Source: Fervidobacterium gondwanense DSM 13020
GTDB taxonomy: Bacteria > Thermotogota > Thermotogae > Thermotogales > Fervidobacteriaceae
Direction: 5' to 3'
NCBI RefSeq assembly: GCF_900143265.1
Contig: NZ_FRDJ01000001.1
Span: 124,001-188,000 of the forward strand
DNA: 64,000 nucleotides
Shown here: positions 42,363 through 50,812 of the stretch, in pieces
How the letters are laid out: each line of letters begins with the position of its first letter
Position numbering within the stretch: the first letter of the stretch is position 1
Notes under the pieces: model-generated
Told to the model about the DNA's origin: nothing
Databases searched by the model: none
Seen by the model: the letters and a program-made list of their open reading frames with translations, nothing else
Position numbers and translations under genes: made by a program

Positions 42363-43895
42363 TCAGAAATTATAGCTGACTTGTGCGGAGAGGAAGTATT
42401 TTTCAAAGTCGATTGTCTTGTACAAGAGCGTAATGTTTTTCCAATTCGCTTTCACGCTGAAAATGTTGTAAGTTCTTTCCCCAGCTTTTTCAGGAGTGGT
42501 TGCACCCGATTCTGAAACATTCCCAGCCCAGCTGTCCCAGAACCATTTCCATCTAATCGTACCGTTGTCGTCAACAAGGCCTTTTGTAAGCATGTTATAC
42601 ACAACTTCAAAGCTTAAATCCTGGATTTTTCCATTAAGCCCTGCGGAGAACATCTTCGCATCAGGTCCGTAGGTGAAACCGAGTGGGTAATCGAACATGA
42701 ACCTGCCACCGAGATTGTTTTCAAGATCGAAGTGTCTTACGTTGATTCTGAGGTATGGCAAATAGTTCGTTACGTACATCCACTCTCCTATTTCATCGTA
42801 CTCAGCCCAAATGGAAAATTCACCGAAATCGTATTGAGCACCTATGTTGTAAGATGAAGCACCGGGTTTGTAACCGGAGCCAGTTTCGGTAGGACCCACG
42901 ACGTCATCTAAAACGTATTCTCCGTAAATTTTCAGTGAGTTCCACAAAATCGAAAAGTCCAAGCTCCCTGTCACGTTCCTGTAACCTTCGCCGTATGTGT
43001 TGTGGAAGATAAGTATTGGATTTATATCTATCAGATCAAGATGCTTTCCACCTACAACGTTTAGTTCACCCAGACCAAATCGTGTTTTCACATCTCCAAC
43101 ATTGCCGTAAAAATCAAACCTGTGTGCGATTATGTACTTCGACGGTTCGTAGAAATATCTTCCAGATGTGTGCTGGTCTGAGTAGTTCCTCTGAATATCA
43201 TATTCTTGGTTCGAAAGGAGCGGATAAGAGGCTATAGCGTGGAACGTATAAATCATCGTTGGGAATTTGATCGTGAATGTCAAGTTGTCCTGATATGTCG
43301 TCGGTGAGATGTGGACAGGATATTTCGCATCTCCCCATTTGAGCGGGAATCTTCCGATTGAAAGGTAGAGATTATCGTTCGAGTAATAAATGTAACCCAT
43401 TCGTGGAAAGTTCAGATCAACCGAGAGCTTTGAGATGTCGAGTGGATTTAGTGGATTGAACGGTACATTTGTGTGGTCTGATAGGGTAACGAGCTTGTTT
43501 GTGTATTCCTTTTCGAACGGCAGTTCGAGATACAGTGCGAAATCTCCAACTTTGTAGTCCAAAATTATGTTTATGAACGGTGGAATATCTTCTGATAAGT
43601 AGAACACGTTCTCAGCTGGATTGGCAGGAACACCCCACCAACCAGAGTACTTTGTCACAATCGAGCTCGACCAGTCGGCTGTGTAGAGTGCGAAGTTGAT
43701 TTCAGTCTTTACGATTTCTTTTGTGCTTTGTTGGTTATCTAGATTTAGCCAATTGGCAGGAACAGGAAGTGAGCCGTAAGATGTTCCAATATTAGTATCG
43801 TAGATTAGATTTGCAAGAGATGTTTGAAAGAACAATAAAATTAACAAAAAAGCTGTGCACTTTTTAGTGCACAGTTTTATTCTTTGATTTGTCAT
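42363..43895 (-). CDS. Outer-membrane beta-barrel protein (porin-like), unknown function
   Basis: The start chosen is ATG 43895 (MTNQRIKLCTKKCTAFLLIL), one base after the stop of the upstream gene. A signal peptide ends near TSLANL. The rest of the 510 residues alternates polar and hydrophobic residues with many aromatic girdle residues (LYLSIGRFPLKWGDAKYP, SIWAEYDEIGEWMYVTNY, FEVVYNMLTKGLV) and closes with the beta-barrel end signature VSYNF, a terminal Phe. This suggests a barrel of about 16-22 strands in the toga. No porin subfamily is recognised, and pore size or substrate cannot be told. It shares a transcript with the 202-residue unknown gene. Confidence 0.72.
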   Translation of the reverse strand: MTNQRIKLCTKKCTAFLLILLFFQTSLANLIYDTNIGTSYGSLPVPANWLNLDNQQSTKEIVKTEINFALYTADWSSSIVTKYSGWWGVPANPAENVFYLSEDIPPFINIILDYKVGDFALYLELPFEKEYTNKLVTLSDHTNVPFNPLNPLDISKLSVDLNFPRMGYIYYSNDNLYLSIGRFPLKWGDAKYPVHISPTTYQDNLTFTIKFPTMIYTFHAIASYPLLSNQEYDIQRNYSDQHTSGRYFYEPSKYIIAHRFDFYGNVGDVKTRFGLGELNVVGGKHLDLIDINPILIFHNTYGEGYRNVTGSLDFSILWNSLKIYGEYVLDDVVGPTETGSGYKPGASSYNIGAQYDFGEFSIWAEYDEIGEWMYVTNYLPYLRINVRHFDLENNLGGRFMFDYPLGFTYGPDAKMFSAGLNGKIQDLSFEVVYNMLTKGLVDDNGTIRWKWFWDSWAGNVSESGATTPEKAGERTYNIFSVKANWKNITLLYKTIDFEKYFLSAQVSYNF

Positions 43896-43896
43896 T

Positions 43897-44505
43897 TTAC
43901 AATCTTCTAAATGCATCGAGAACCGCCTCCGCAACTGCGCGTTCGTAATTTCCTTCAATTACAGCTGTACCTATAATGCCTTCTTCAATGTTGTTGTACT
44001 GTTTAGTGATGTGGACAAGTATGTATTTTTTGCCAACGAAGTACACTTCGGCGACATCGTCAAACGAGAGTGCAAAGTCATGGATTTCAGAAAGCGCATT
44101 TAAGACAGCATTGCCTATAATCCTCGGGATGTTGCGAGATGTCTTTGGACCTGAGAATTCGCCGTAGAATTCTTCTTCGCCATGTTCTATGGTCACGTTT
44201 ACCCGTATGTTTCGCTCGTCTATGTTTTCTATTTTTAAGTTTGCTATCTGGTACGGTAGGATTTTTTGGGTCTTGACATCTGCTTCAACTTGTGCGATCG
44301 ATATGATCTTTCTATCAAGTCTTATGCCCGTACTTGCAAGGACAACTGTCTCAATGTCTCTGACGAGCTGTTTGGGACTCTTGTCGCTTGTTGTGATGAC
44401 GTGAATTTCATGGAGTGTCGAGTTGTCTCCCACAACTTTGACAGCCTTCACGCCAGGCACTTTCGATATCAGCTCTTCTACTTTTATGGCATCTAAGGTA
44501 GGCAT
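43897..44505 (-). CDS. Conserved-looking protein of unknown function
   Basis: The 202-residue product has ATG 44505 behind a GGGGGG ribosome binding site. I do not recognise it. It has two similar halves of mixed alpha/beta character: residues about 1-65 (LDAIKVEELISKVPGVKAVK, then STLHEIHVITT and TGIRLDRKIISIAQVE) look like an ACT- or BON-like fold. Residues about 80-200 (NIRVNVTIEHGEEEFYGEF, AVLNALSEIHDFALSFDDV, AVAEAVLDAFRRL) look like a second alpha/beta domain. There is no signal peptide or membrane helix. It is divergently transcribed from hslO and precedes the beta-barrel gene with a one-base gap. Confidence 0.7.
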   Translation of the reverse strand: MPTLDAIKVEELISKVPGVKAVKVVGDNSTLHEIHVITTSDKSPKQLVRDIETVVLASTGIRLDRKIISIAQVEADVKTQKILPYQIANLKIENIDERNIRVNVTIEHGEEEFYGEFSGPKTSRNIPRIIGNAVLNALSEIHDFALSFDDVAEVYFVGKKYILVHITKQYNNIEEGIIGTAVIEGNYERAVAEAVLDAFRRL

Positions 44506-44538
44506 ACAATCCCCCCATTTTCACCCTTTACCATGTTA

Positions 44539-44579
44539 ATTATACCACAATTTCCTTAGTGCAATACTAATGGTATAAT
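44539..44579. promoter_or_regulatory. Back-to-back extended -10 promoters for the unknown protein and hslO
   Basis: On the minus strand TGTGGTATAAT (-10 at 44539-44544) faces the unknown gene. On the plus strand TGGTATAAT (-10 at 44574-44579) faces hslO. The -10 boxes are only about 30 bases apart, so the -35 regions overlap and the two polymerases should compete. Confidence 0.6.
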
Positions 44580-44620
44580 TTTATGAAAATGATTGAAAAA
44601 TATTTCAGGGAGGTAGTCGT

Positions 44621-45499
44621 ATGGGGAAACTAATCCACGGGACAGCTTACAGCGGAATGCTAAGGTTTTCATTGATAGATTCTAAGGATATTGTCCAAAC
44701 GTCTAAAGAGAAGCACGGCCTTTCCTATCTGCCGACCGTTGTTCTCGGACGGTTCATAACAGCATCAGGTCTGGTCGTGCCTTGGCTCGGTGAACGCGAG
44801 TCGATTACTTTTGTGTTGTCAGGAGATGGACCTGCGGGCAATGTTGTCGCACAATCGAATGCCGCAGGTCATGTGAGAGGATATATATCAAACACGAATT
44901 TTGAGTTGCAGCCGAATGAGATTGGTAAGTTCGATGTTAGACAAGCTGTTGGAAATGGCGAATTAACAGTTGTGCGAGATGTTGGGTTGAAGACACCGTA
45001 CGTTTCAAAAGTACCAATAATCTCTGGCGAGATCGCAGAGGATGTGGCGTATTACTATACAAAATCTGAACAGATCCCTTCAGCATTTGCACTCGGTGTG
45101 CTGATGGACGCTTCCGGTGTCGTTCACGCAGGTGGGCTCGCGATACAGATATTGGACAGAAATCTACCGGAAGATGTAATTTCAGGTATAGAGAAAAGGT
45201 TGAATGGGTTTTCAATCAGTCATGAGCTTGAAAAGGCGAGTTTGGAAGATATAGCGAGATATGTTATAGGCGACGAAGGGCTACTCTTCGAAGAGAAAAA
45301 CGTTGTGTTTAAGTGCTCGTGCAGTAGGGAGAAGGCCTACGAAGCGCTCAAGTTATTCGAGTTAGGTGATTTGTATGAGTTGTTAGCCGAAGGTAGAGCA
45401 GAGATCACGTGTAAGTGGTGCTCTGAAAGGTACGAGTTTGGATCAGATGACATTAAGGATGCAATCGAGCTGAAAAAATCAATATCAAAACAGGAGTGA
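44621..45499 (+). CDS. hslO: Hsp33 redox-regulated chaperone
   Basis: The 292-residue product has ATG behind GGGAGG. The N-terminal domain has LGRFITASGLVVPWLGE, VLSGDGPAGNVVAQSNAAGH and GYISNT, and GELTVVRDVGLKTPY follows. The linker contains YYTKSEQIPSAFALGVLMD. The C-terminal zinc site has FKCSCSREKAYEAL and ITCKWCSERYEF, i.e. the CxC and CxxC pairs whose oxidation unfolds the linker and switches on holdase activity. All four Cys are present. Its last 15 bases overlap the end of the convergent dehydratase gene (45485-47275). Confidence 0.96.
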   Translation: MGKLIHGTAYSGMLRFSLIDSKDIVQTSKEKHGLSYLPTVVLGRFITASGLVVPWLGERESITFVLSGDGPAGNVVAQSNAAGHVRGYISNTNFELQPNEIGKFDVRQAVGNGELTVVRDVGLKTPYVSKVPIISGEIAEDVAYYYTKSEQIPSAFALGVLMDASGVVHAGGLAIQILDRNLPEDVISGIEKRLNGFSISHELEKASLEDIARYVIGDEGLLFEEKNVVFKCSCSREKAYEALKLFELGDLYELLAEGRAEITCKWCSERYEFGSDDIKDAIELKKSISKQE

Positions 45500-47275
45500 T
45501 TTTATTAGTTCAAGCGCTGAGTGCTCTTCTCCCTGGGTCCAAAGCTCCATCGCTCGATTGACCATTTCTTCTATTTCTGCATCTTTCACTTTCAGGTTAT
45601 TGTATCTCACCCTCGAAATCTTTGGGTGATGTGTAGGTTCCGGAGTTTCATAGTCGTAAAATAGTTCTTCTTCAAGCTTTTCACCGGGCACGGCTCCTGT
45701 GTAGGTAATTTGTATGTCCGGCTTGCCCATGAGTTTTGCGAGGGTTTTCGCGACGTTCTCCACTGGTATTTGTTCTCCCATGTCGAGTACGTAGAGTTCT
45801 TTTTTATTCGCGTATGCCCCCGCCTGGATGACGAGTGAGACCGCTTCCGGAATACTCATCCAGTAGCGTTTCATCTTTGGATCAGTGATCGTGATAGGCC
45901 CACCTTTTTCGATCTGTTTTTTGAATTTCCAAAGGACACTGCCGCGACTACCAATCACGTTACCAAATCTGACAATTGAAAATCGTGTTGGACAGTCATT
46001 ACTGATTGATAGAAGGTAGAGCTCTGCAATTCTCTTGCTCAAGCCCATATAGGATGTTGGGTTGACAGCTTTGTCAGTTGATATGAACACTAGTCGCTCT
46101 ACACCGTATTTGCAAGAGAGCTTGGCTAGATTTATAGTTCCGATTACGTTCACTCTAAGCGCTTCATAGAGGTTATTTTGCATGAAGAAGACGTGCTTGT
46201 GCGCGGCGGCATGGAAGATTATTTCCGGATGGTTGGTTGATATAATGTGCTCGACGAATTTCGAGTCGGTCACATCTGCGATTATCGGGATGATTTCTAC
46301 ATTTTGGTTTCTTTCCCTCAGTTCGTTGTATATTTCATATATGCTGTTTTCGCCCCTGCCAAGTATGAGTAGTCTTTTCGGTGCAAAGTTTATAACTTGC
46401 CTTGCAATTTCTGAACCGATGCTCCCGCCTGCGCCGGTTATAAGCACAACTTTTCCGGAGATGTAGTCGCTTATCGATGACAAGTCAACTTTCACAGGCT
46501 CTCTACCGATGATGTCTTGTATCGATAGTTCTCTCAAATCTTCTATCGTTGGTTCTCTTGTCAAAAATTCCGAGATCGAAGGGAATGTCTTGACCTTCAC
46601 CCTGCTCGTATCTACTTTTTCAGAGATCCGCGCAAGGACTTCTTTTGAAGCGGAAGGAATAGCTATCAGTATTTCATCAAGTTCAAGTTCAGCAATGTAT
46701 TTGTCGAGCTCATCTATTCTACCGACAACTTGCACGTTCGCTATGGTCTTGTTTATCTTAGCTGGGTCATCGTCGAAGAACACAACAACGTTGCCGTAAT
46801 TCGTTCTTTTGATTTCGTTGAGTAAAATAACTCCAGCATCGCCGGCTCCGACGATTCCTATTCTTTTGCCTGAAGATTTTCTGATGCTTAAAAGGTATTG
46901 GTACATCGTTCTTGCACTGAAGAGTAAAAAGTAACTACCGAGGAACGTGAGCATTCCAACAGACCTCGGCAGTACTGCGATTCTTGTAAAATGCAAAAAC
47001 AGTATCGTCGATGCGTAGCCTATGAATAAGCCACGAAGAAGTTTAAGAAATTCGATAGGCTGTGCGTAGCGCCAAACAATTTTGTATGTGCCGTTTAGTA
47101 GGTTCGCCACGGCTGTTATGCCAATTAGCACAAAAACACCGGCTGCGTATTTTCGCATCTCTTGAAAATCCCATCCGAACCTCACAAAGAGGGCGGTAAC
47201 ACCAGAAAGGATTAAGAGAAGAGTGTCTATCAGAAAGAGCCAGGAATTTCTTCCTAAAGTGAGTTTATATTTCAA
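45485..47275 (-). CDS. Membrane-bound nucleotide-sugar 4,6-dehydratase (WbpM/PglF/CapD-like)
   Basis: The 596-residue product has four N-terminal membrane helices (LFLIDTLLLILSGVTALFV onwards), a first Rossmann-like domain (GIVGAGDAGVILLNEIKR, about 135-250) and a catalytic SDR domain from about residue 275: GKVVLITGAGGSIGSEIARQ, FHAAAHKHVFFMQNNLYEAL, FISTDKAVNPTSYMGLSKR and RFGNVIGSRGSVLWKFKKQI. As in WbpM and PglF the catalytic Tyr is replaced by Met (MGLSK). It should dehydrate UDP-GlcNAc at C4/C6, giving precursors for diamino or deoxy sugars. It overlaps murA by 4 bases, and both use UDP-GlcNAc. It is distinct from capE, which is soluble and 354 residues long. Confidence 0.92.
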   Translation of the reverse strand: MKYKLTLGRNSWLFLIDTLLLILSGVTALFVRFGWDFQEMRKYAAGVFVLIGITAVANLLNGTYKIVWRYAQPIEFLKLLRGLFIGYASTILFLHFTRIAVLPRSVGMLTFLGSYFLLFSARTMYQYLLSIRKSSGKRIGIVGAGDAGVILLNEIKRTNYGNVVVFFDDDPAKINKTIANVQVVGRIDELDKYIAELELDEILIAIPSASKEVLARISEKVDTSRVKVKTFPSISEFLTREPTIEDLRELSIQDIIGREPVKVDLSSISDYISGKVVLITGAGGSIGSEIARQVINFAPKRLLILGRGENSIYEIYNELRERNQNVEIIPIIADVTDSKFVEHIISTNHPEIIFHAAAHKHVFFMQNNLYEALRVNVIGTINLAKLSCKYGVERLVFISTDKAVNPTSYMGLSKRIAELYLLSISNDCPTRFSIVRFGNVIGSRGSVLWKFKKQIEKGGPITITDPKMKRYWMSIPEAVSLVIQAGAYANKKELYVLDMGEQIPVENVAKTLAKLMGKPDIQITYTGAVPGEKLEEELFYDYETPEPTHHPKISRVRYNNLKVKDAEIEEMVNRAMELWTQGEEHSALELIKSLLF

Positions 47276-48543
47276 ATCTCTGGGACACCTCCGGGGACGT
47301 ATCTTAGTTTACCTCCGATTTTGCTGAATTTTTCAACAACATGCTCGTATCCTCTGAATATGTGTTCTACTTGTGTTACCTCTGTTGTCCCCTCTGCTGC
47401 CAAGCCTGCAATGACAAGGGCGGCAGTTGCCCTTAAGTCAGTACCCATTACTGTTGTGCCTTCGAGCTTCTCAACACCGTTAATGAATACCGTGTTCTCC
47501 ATTATCTTCATGTCAGCACCCATTCTAACAAGTTCCCCAACATGCGCGAAGCGAGTTTTGAATACGTTCTCCGTAACTGTGCTCGTACCTTGTGCCAAAG
47601 CAAGATAAACAATTATCTGTGGCTGTAAATCTGTTGGGAAGCCGGGATAAGGCAGGACGTTTATGTCGCACGATTTCCATCTGTGCCAGGATTTCAGCTC
47701 TACAAAATTTGAGCCCTTCTTAACAATAGCACCCGTTCGTTCAAGTACGAACCAGAGTGCGTCGAGGTGTGATGGTTCAACGTCTGTTATCACACCTTCG
47801 CCACCTGTCGCAAGGAAGGCGATAGCGTACGTTCCCGCTTCTATCCTATCTGGAATCACTGTGTGCTCACATCCGTGGAGTTTGCGAACACCTTCCACAA
47901 CTATCCTGCTCGTGCCTGCACCAGTTACCTTCGCACCCATTTTATTTAATAAATCTTGCAGATCGTTTATTTCGGGTTCCATTGCAGCGTTCTCGATTAT
48001 CGTAATTCCAGGCAGTAGTGCAGCTGTGCTCATCACGTGTTCTGTTGCCCCTACGCTCGGGAATGGTAGATAAACGGTCACTTCCTCAGGTTTTGTTCCT
48101 CGTTTTGCCAATATTTCGCCATGATCGTACGTTACGTCGAACCCAATTCGTTTTAGACCCTCGATGTGGAAATCTACCGGGCGAACACCAATCGCACAAC
48201 CACCGGGAAGCGGTGTGCTTGCTTCACCCATCATTACAGCGATTGGACCAAGCACGTTAAAAGATGCGCGCATCTTGCGCACAAGGTCATATGAAACGTG
48301 GGTGTGCAGTATAGGACCTGAGATTCTGATAGTGTTAGTATCCTTTTCAAAGATTACTTTTTTGCCAACCGTTCTGAGTATATCTACCATCGTCTCTATG
48401 TCAGCAAGGACTGGAACTTTATGGAGAACTACTTCTTCTTCCGTCAATAACGTGGCAGCCAAAAGTGGCAATGCGGAATTCTTAGCCCCAGATATCTTAA
48501 CTTCACCACTAAGAACGGATTTTTCGGTGATTATCGAACCCAT
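47272..48543 (-). CDS. murA: UDP-N-acetylglucosamine 1-carboxyvinyltransferase
   Basis: The 423-residue product starts MGSIITEKSVLSGEVKISGA with KNSALPLLAATLL (substrate Lys). The loop Cys is in STPLPGGCAIGVRPVDFHI, the fosfomycin-reactive residue. Other family segments are VRKMRASFNVLGPIAVMMG, DRIEAGTYAIAFLATGG, YPGFPTDLQPQIIVYLALA (with the conserved Asp) and FKTRFAHVGELVRMGADM. It makes the first committed intermediate of peptidoglycan from UDP-GlcNAc and phosphoenolpyruvate in the cytoplasm. It sits in a cell-shape neighbourhood with mreB and mreC. Confidence 0.97.
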   Translation of the reverse strand: MGSIITEKSVLSGEVKISGAKNSALPLLAATLLTEEEVVLHKVPVLADIETMVDILRTVGKKVIFEKDTNTIRISGPILHTHVSYDLVRKMRASFNVLGPIAVMMGEASTPLPGGCAIGVRPVDFHIEGLKRIGFDVTYDHGEILAKRGTKPEEVTVYLPFPSVGATEHVMSTAALLPGITIIENAAMEPEINDLQDLLNKMGAKVTGAGTSRIVVEGVRKLHGCEHTVIPDRIEAGTYAIAFLATGGEGVITDVEPSHLDALWFVLERTGAIVKKGSNFVELKSWHRWKSCDINVLPYPGFPTDLQPQIIVYLALAQGTSTVTENVFKTRFAHVGELVRMGADMKIMENTVFINGVEKLEGTTVMGTDLRATAALVIAGLAAEGTTEVTQVEHIFRGYEHVVEKFSKIGGKLRYVPGGVPEI

Positions 48544-48569
48544 CGTCTTTTTTTCTCCTCTCCGAAAAT

Positions 48570-49151
48570 CTATTCAACTGTTCTGACCAGTTCTTCAAGA
48601 TTAGTCGAGTCGTCTGGATAGCTTGCAAATTTTATTGTTACATCGATATTATGTAGCGCCATAGCGTTTTCGATTCTTTCTCTAACCTTTTCAGCTTGTT
48701 CTTTTGTTATTTCTGTGAGCAATACCATGAACTGGTTTTCCGCGTACCTTCCAACGCTGTCAAGTGGCACCCTGACAAGCTCCTTGAGTAATTTCCCTAT
48801 TCTCAAGAGAGTGTGTTCTTTCTCCATCTGGTCCATTTTCTCAAAGTTGTTGATGGTTATCGTCACGAGGGCATATCCGAAGTTCTCTTCAAATGCTTTC
48901 TGGTGATAATACGAGATGAGTTTTAAAAGGTGCTCCTGCGAGTACACCCTTGTAAGTGGGTCTATCATTCGTTTTGTTCCGACGTCTTTAATGAAATCGT
49001 CGAAAACTTCGAACTGTTTTTTCATAATCGAGGAATACTCATTCAAAAGTATCTCAAGTTCTGACTCCCGCATTTTTAATCTCGTCACTTCATCTTCGAG
49101 CTCCATGACTTTTCTGAGAAGTTCTTCTCTGCTTAATTCTTCGTAACCCAT
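48570..49151 (-). CDS. Degenerate GGDEF-domain protein with N-terminal coiled coil
   Basis: The 193-residue protein has a coiled coil at about 1-55 (ELSREELLRKVMELEDEVTR, then MRESELEILLNEY). A diguanylate-cyclase-like fold begins with the usual DPLTRVYSQEHLLKLISYYH (compare DxLTGLxNRR). The signature GGDEF is replaced by RYAENQFMVLLTEI, so the GTP-handling residues are lost, and no inhibitory site RxxD is seen. It should therefore be a non-catalytic scaffold or a sensor of a nucleotide, not a cyclic-di-GMP synthase. Its place between mreC and murA suggests a role in cell-envelope growth, by context only. No membrane helix. Confidence 0.78.
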   Translation of the reverse strand: MGYEELSREELLRKVMELEDEVTRLKMRESELEILLNEYSSIMKKQFEVFDDFIKDVGTKRMIDPLTRVYSQEHLLKLISYYHQKAFEENFGYALVTITINNFEKMDQMEKEHTLLRIGKLLKELVRVPLDSVGRYAENQFMVLLTEITKEQAEKVRERIENAMALHNIDVTIKFASYPDDSTNLEELVRTVE

Positions 49152-49163
49152 CTTCAGTCCCCC

Positions 49164-49799
49164 TCACTTTTGAGGATTTTCCTCACTACCTGTGTAATCT
49201 TCCAGCAAGATTACTTTACTTCTTATTTTTGGTATATTTATTAAAAATTCGCCCTCCTTGAATACACCTAAGTTGATCCCACGTTCTTTGAGCAACTTTC
49301 CGTATGGCATATATTCGGAAAGATAAACCATGCCTGAAAGTTTATCGACATCGATTGTTGGGTCTGGTATCGTTATTCTGTATTTCTTGTAATACCCAAC
49401 TACGCTGAGGTCCGTCGCTGATATTGTGACAGGGAACTCGCTCTCCCACCATTTCGTCACATACCCAACTTGTCCCGTCTTTTCAACAAAGCCTATCAAC
49501 TTGCCTTCCTCGTTGATTATTATACCTCTTTTTTTCAAATTGCGAACGTACAGCCCTCTGAGTTCCACGCTTAACACATCTAATAACTCTGGCTTTTTAT
49601 TTTCAAATATCGTTATGTATTGAACTGTTACGTTTTTTTCAAAATAGTTTTCGAGACTTGTCTTCGCGATATAAAGCGGATATGCTGCATTTGAAAATAC
49701 TGAATGTAGCAATTTTGCTATTCCGTTGTCTGTAAAAACATCAAGAAAGAATATTGTAAGAATAATTATGAACGTTAACGTCAGTTGATTAATCTTCAT
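49164..49799 (-). CDS. mreC: Cell shape protein MreC, divergent and short
   Basis: The 211-residue product has an N-terminal membrane helix ([16 protein letters not shown]), a short coil and two small beta-barrel domains. [20 protein letters not shown] and [20 protein letters not shown] resemble the beta-rich domains of MreC, where GVVTxxGLVGxV motifs are usual; here it reads [19 protein letters not shown], with the GxVGxV core. The similarity is low, but the position directly after mreB, overlapping it by 4 bases, strongly supports the name. Typical MreC has 270-300 residues. It would link MreB filaments to wall enzymes in the periplasm. Confidence 0.8.
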   Translation of the reverse strand: MKINQLTLTFIIILTIFFLDVFTDNGIAKLLHSVFSNAAYPLYIAKTSLENYFEKNVTVQYITIFENKKPELLDVLSVELRGLYVRNLKKRGIIINEEGKLIGFVEKTGQVGYVTKWWESEFPVTISATDLSVVGYYKKYRITIPDPTIDVDKLSGMVYLSEYMPYGKLLKERGINLGVFKEGEFLINIPKIRSKVILLEDYTGSEENPQK

Positions 49800-50812
49800 T
49801 CTGCAGTTTTCAACCTCGCCAGTATGTCGATTTTGTCAAGCACCATTCCGGCACCTTTCGCAACGCACGTCATCGGGTCTTCAGCCTGGTAAACTTTGAT
49901 TCCTGTTTCTTTGGACAACAGATCTGTTATGCCTCTTAAAAGTGAGCCACCACCAGCTACAACGATTCCTCTTTCCGTTATGTCCGCAACGAGTTCTGGA
50001 GGCGTATTTTCAAGCGTAACTTTCGCAGTCTCAACTATCTGCATCGCTGTCGGTCTTATCGCTTCACGTATTTCACCACCAGTGAGTATGAGGCGCTTTG
50101 GAAGTCCACTTGAAAGTTCTATTCCAACAACTTCCGTTTGGAGTTCATCAAATTCTTTTAGTGGATAGACATTACCTATTTCTATCTTAACGCGCTCTGC
50201 TGTCCTCACTCCAATCGAAACTCTGTATATCTCCCTGACGTACTGTATTATCGCTTCGTCGAATTCGTCGCCCGCAATCCTTGTTGAGGTTGACGTGACT
50301 ATTGAGCCGAGCGATATGACGGCTGCTTCTGTTGTTCCACCACCTATGTCTATAACCATGTTTCCCTGAGGTTCTTCAACCGGTAAACCCGCACCAAGTG
50401 CTGTTGCCATCGGCTCTTCTATCAAAAACACCTTCTTCGCGCCGGCTTCTTTTCCAGCAGTAAGCAATGCTCTGCTTTCAACTTCCGTAACGCCGACTGG
50501 AACGCCGATGACTACCCTTGGTCTGAAGAAAGAGAATTTTTCCTGTGCTTTGTTTATGAAGTACGTAAGCATCGCAAGTGCAACGTCGTAATCTGCGATA
50601 ACTCCGTCTTTTAACGGCCTTATCGCTTGTATGTAACTCGGCGTTTTTCCAAGCATCTTCTTAGCTTCGACGCCAACTTTTATTATCTCATTCGTTTCTA
50701 CGTTGATCGATATGACGGAAGGTTCGTTTATTACAATCCCCTTCCCCCTTACGTACACGAGCGTGTTCGCCGTGCCAAGGTCTATTCCGAGATCAGACCT
50801 GCCAAACATCAT
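49796..50812 (-). CDS. mreB: Rod shape-determining protein MreB
   Basis: The 338-residue product has start ATG-ATG overlapping the alaS stop codon. Phosphate loop 1 is [19 protein letters not shown], followed by [52 protein letters not shown], phosphate loop 2 [19 protein letters not shown] and the adenosine motif [17 protein letters not shown]. Actin-like ATPase that forms membrane-bound filaments guiding sidewall synthesis. It has all nucleotide-binding motifs and normal length. Confidence 0.97.
   Translation of the reverse strand: MMFGRSDLGIDLGTANTLVYVRGKGIVINEPSVISINVETNEIIKVGVEAKKMLGKTPSYIQAIRPLKDGVIADYDVALAMLTYFINKAQEKFSFFRPRVVIGVPVGVTEVESRALLTAGKEAGAKKVFLIEEPMATALGAGLPVEEPQGNMVIDIGGGTTEAAVISLGSIVTSTSTRIAGDEFDEAIIQYVREIYRVSIGVRTAERVKIEIGNVYPLKEFDELQTEVVGIELSSGLPKRLILTGGEIREAIRPTAMQIVETAKVTLENTPPELVADITERGIVVAGGGSLLRGITDLLSKETGIKVYQAEDPMTCVAKGAGMVLDKIDILARLKTAE

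Noticed and set aside
45485-47275. The membrane dehydratase as a second CapE
   Set aside because: It has four membrane helices and an extra Rossmann domain, typical of WbpM/PglF, whereas CapE at 11951-13015 is short and soluble.
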